Part shown: positions 33,692-35,245 of the stretch, piece after piece
Layout: every line of letters begins with the position of its first letter
Position numbering within the stretch: position 1 is the stretch's first letter
Source: UTPRO1 sp031400185
Lineage (GTDB): Bacteria; Desulfobacterota; Binatia; UTPRO1
Reading direction: 5' to 3'
DNA: 35,245 nt
Assembly (NCBI GenBank): GCA_031400185.1
Contig: JANNPN010000431.1
Coordinates: forward strand, 1-35,245
Translations under genes and position numbers: made by a program
The notes under the pieces: generated by a model
Seen by the model: the letters and a program-made list of their open reading frames with translations, nothing else
Told to the model about the DNA's origin: nothing
Databases searched by the model: none

Positions 33692-35245
33692 ATGACAACG
33701 TTTCGCGCGAGTAGAGGCCCAGGCTTCTTTCCGATGACCGGGGAGCGAACGGCGTTGAAATCGGTCGACGACGGGAGTGAGGCGGTGAAGGAGGTCGTGT
33801 CCGGGGCTCGCGTCGGGGACCTCTATGCGTGTGCCGCGGCGGCGCGGCCGGCGCGCGACGCCGCATACCCGAGGCTCGCCCGCTCCGCTGCTGTACTCGC
33901 GGCCACGATCGGCGTTGCAGTCCTCGCCGGCTGGGCCGTCGACTCCGTCAGGCTCACGTCGGTCGTGCACGGGCTTCCCGCGATGCGGCCGTGGACCGCG
34001 ACGGGCATCGTGCTCGCCGGCCTCGCGCTGTGGCTCGCGGCCTCTCGCTCACCGCGCCTGCGCGCCGCATCGGCCGCGCCCGCGGCCGTCGTCGTCGCGG
34101 TCGCTGCCGTAGCCCTGTTCGAGCACGCGACGGGCGTCGATTTTGGCACGGACGTCCTGCTGTTTCGCGACAAGGTGCTCCGCATGCAGCGCGCGTACGC
34201 CGCGCCCGGGCGGATGACGCCGATCGCGGCGCAGGCTCTGCTCGCCGTCGGTTCGGCGCTTTTGCTCGCGCCGCGCGCCAAAAGTGCGCTGTCGCGCGCC
34301 GCGTTTGCGCTGCTCGGTACCGTCGCGGTCGTGACCGGGGGGGTCGCGCTGGTCGGGCACGTCCTCGGGCTCGAGTCGCTCGACTCGATGCTCTTCGGTT
34401 ACGTCCCGGCGGTCCACGCGGCAGCCGCCGTCGCGCTGCTGGGGGTAGGGACGCTTTCCCTCCGGCCCGATGACCTCTGGCTACGCAGTATGGCCGAGCT
34501 CGGGCGTACCGCCCGAGCTCCGGCGGCGTTGCTTGTGAGCGCGGTGCTGCTCTTTGGTTACAGCGCCCAGGTGACGCTCGGGGCGGCGGAGCGCGCGCAA
34601 GATGCCACCGCGATGGCGCTGAAGCTCGAGACACTGCTCTCTACGATCAAGGATGCCGAGACAGGCAAACGCGGTTTCCTGCTCACCGGCGACCAGCGCT
34701 ACCTCGAGCCCTACGACGCCGCGCGGGCACGGCTGGGGCACGATCTCGCCGCACTCCACGGCGACGCGCCCGGCGAGGCGGTCCTGACACGCCTTCAAGC
34801 GCTCGTCGACGCCAAGATGGCGGAGCTCGCCGAGACGGTGGCGCTTCGTCGCGCGGGCGACGCGGCGGCCGCCCTCGCCATCGTGGAAACCGGCCGAGGG
34901 AAGGCACTCATGGACGACCTTCGCTCGGAGGTCGACGCCCTTGCCAACGCGGCGCGCGACGCCGCGGCGACGGCGCGCGCGGAGGAGCTTCGGGCCGCGG
35001 TATTCGCGGCGCTCGGCGGGATCGCGCTGGTCGTGCTGGCGCTCTGGGCCGTCACCGCCACGGCACACGCACGGCGAGACGCCGCCGAGCGCGCGGCCGC
35101 GGACGCGCAGGCTCTGAGCGCCAAGGAGATCGAGGCGCGCGAGCACGAGCGCCGCGCGCGCGAAGTGCAAGCCGAGCTCGCGCACGCAAATCGCGTGGCG
35201 ACCATGGGACAGCTCACGGCGTCGATCGCGCACGAGGTGAAGCAG
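33692..35245 (+). CDS. membrane sensor histidine kinase with CHASE3 domain, 5' part
   Basis: The first 518 codons are in the window and the frame stays open to the edge, so the catalytic ATPase domain lies beyond. Several hydrophobic helices fill residues ~60-290, with two M-x-P-x-x-A type repeats (GLPAMRPWTATGIVLAGLALWL and PGRMTPIAAQALLAVGSALLL). A periplasmic CHASE3 domain follows (~297-430; LLSTIKDAETGKRGFLLTGDQRYLEPYDAAR is its signature), then a last membrane helix (~436-460), a coiled-coil, and the start of HisKA (ANRVATMGQLTASIAHEVKQ, phospho-acceptor His 514). The ATG at 33692 with GGGATGG upstream is the first good start. It is the likely kinase for the two receivers upstream. Confidence 0.9.
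   Translation, partial: MTTFRASRGPGFFPMTGERTALKSVDDGSEAVKEVVSGARVGDLYACAAAARPARDAAYPRLARSAAVLAATIGVAVLAGWAVDSVRLTSVVHGLPAMRPWTATGIVLAGLALWLAASRSPRLRAASAAPAAVVVAVAAVALFEHATGVDFGTDVLLFRDKVLRMQRAYAAPGRMTPIAAQALLAVGSALLLAPRAKSALSRAAFALLGTVAVVTGGVALVGHVLGLESLDSMLFGYVPAVHAAAAVALLGVGTLSLRPDDLWLRSMAELGRTARAPAALLVSAVLLFGYSAQVTLGAAERAQDATAMALKLETLLSTIKDAETGKRGFLLTGDQRYLEPYDAARARLGHDLAALHGDAPGEAVLTRLQALVDAKMAELAETVALRRAGDAAAALAIVETGRGKALMDDLRSEVDALANAARDAAATARAEELRAAVFAALGGIALVVLALWAVTATAHARRDAAERAAADAQALSAKEIEAREHERRAREVQAELAHANRVATMGQLTASIAHEVKQ

Overview
The window is a GC-rich (around 70% by eye), tightly packed stretch from a Gram-negative bacterium. The Gram-negative call rests on an RND pump with an outer-membrane lipoprotein channel, lipoproteins, three sigma-54 activators and a CHASE3 histidine kinase. 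The gene mix (phosphoketolase next to glycogen genes, CaiB/BaiF and LLM enzymes, many sigma-54 regulators) fits a soil or subsurface lineage of the old Deltaproteobacteria, Rokubacteria/Methylomirabilota or Binatota kind. That placement is an inference, not a measurement. No rRNA, tRNA, CRISPR or transposase gene was seen.

Layout. (1) 1-328: the tail of a Fis-type sigma-54 activator. (2) 589-9529, minus strand: a six-gene operon STAS, RND adaptor, RND pump, outer-membrane channel, type II NADH dehydrogenase, conserved hypothetical. Most junctions are ATGA overlaps, and the last stop codon lies in an 18-bp-stem hairpin. (3) 9530-10041: divergent control region with a good sigma-54 -24/-12 promoter for the pump operon and a perfect 24-bp palindrome about 136 bp upstream of its predicted start. 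(4) 10042-21864, plus strand: carbon-storage block glgA, glgX, a small coiled-coil protein, adhP-type alcohol dehydrogenase, glgP, transaldolase, phosphoketolase and a DUF2721 membrane protein, then a short truncated secreted protein. (5) 22260-27725, minus strand: five-gene catabolic-looking operon (bicupin, dihydroxyacetophenone-dioxygenase-like cupin, CaiB/BaiF CoA-transferase, LLM flavin oxidoreductase, CocE/NonD hydrolase) with its own sigma-54 promoter, downstream of a GAF-type sigma-54 activator (28077-29672). (6) 29819-30162: a second sigma-54 promoter driving a second small STAS-like gene, divergent from that activator. (7) 30389-31215: an AraC HTH protein without its sensor domain, overlapped by a small conserved protein. 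(8) 31379 to the end: signalling cluster of a FixJ-type regulator, a receiver-only regulator, an 18-codon ORF, a sensorless sigma-54 activator and a CHASE3 histidine kinase cut by the window end.

How the parts may work together. The carbon block can be read as glycogen synthesis and breakdown feeding a phosphoketolase/transaldolase route to acetyl phosphate, with the alcohol dehydrogenase as a possible redox outlet. Sigma-54 control is the theme: three promoters with exact GG-N10-GC spacing, two of them directly in front of STAS genes. The most unusual arrangement is at 32064-33576, where receiver and AAA+/Fis output are separate genes joined by an 18-codon ORF with its own Shine-Dalgarno and ATGA overlaps at both ends, like an NtrC-type regulator split in two.
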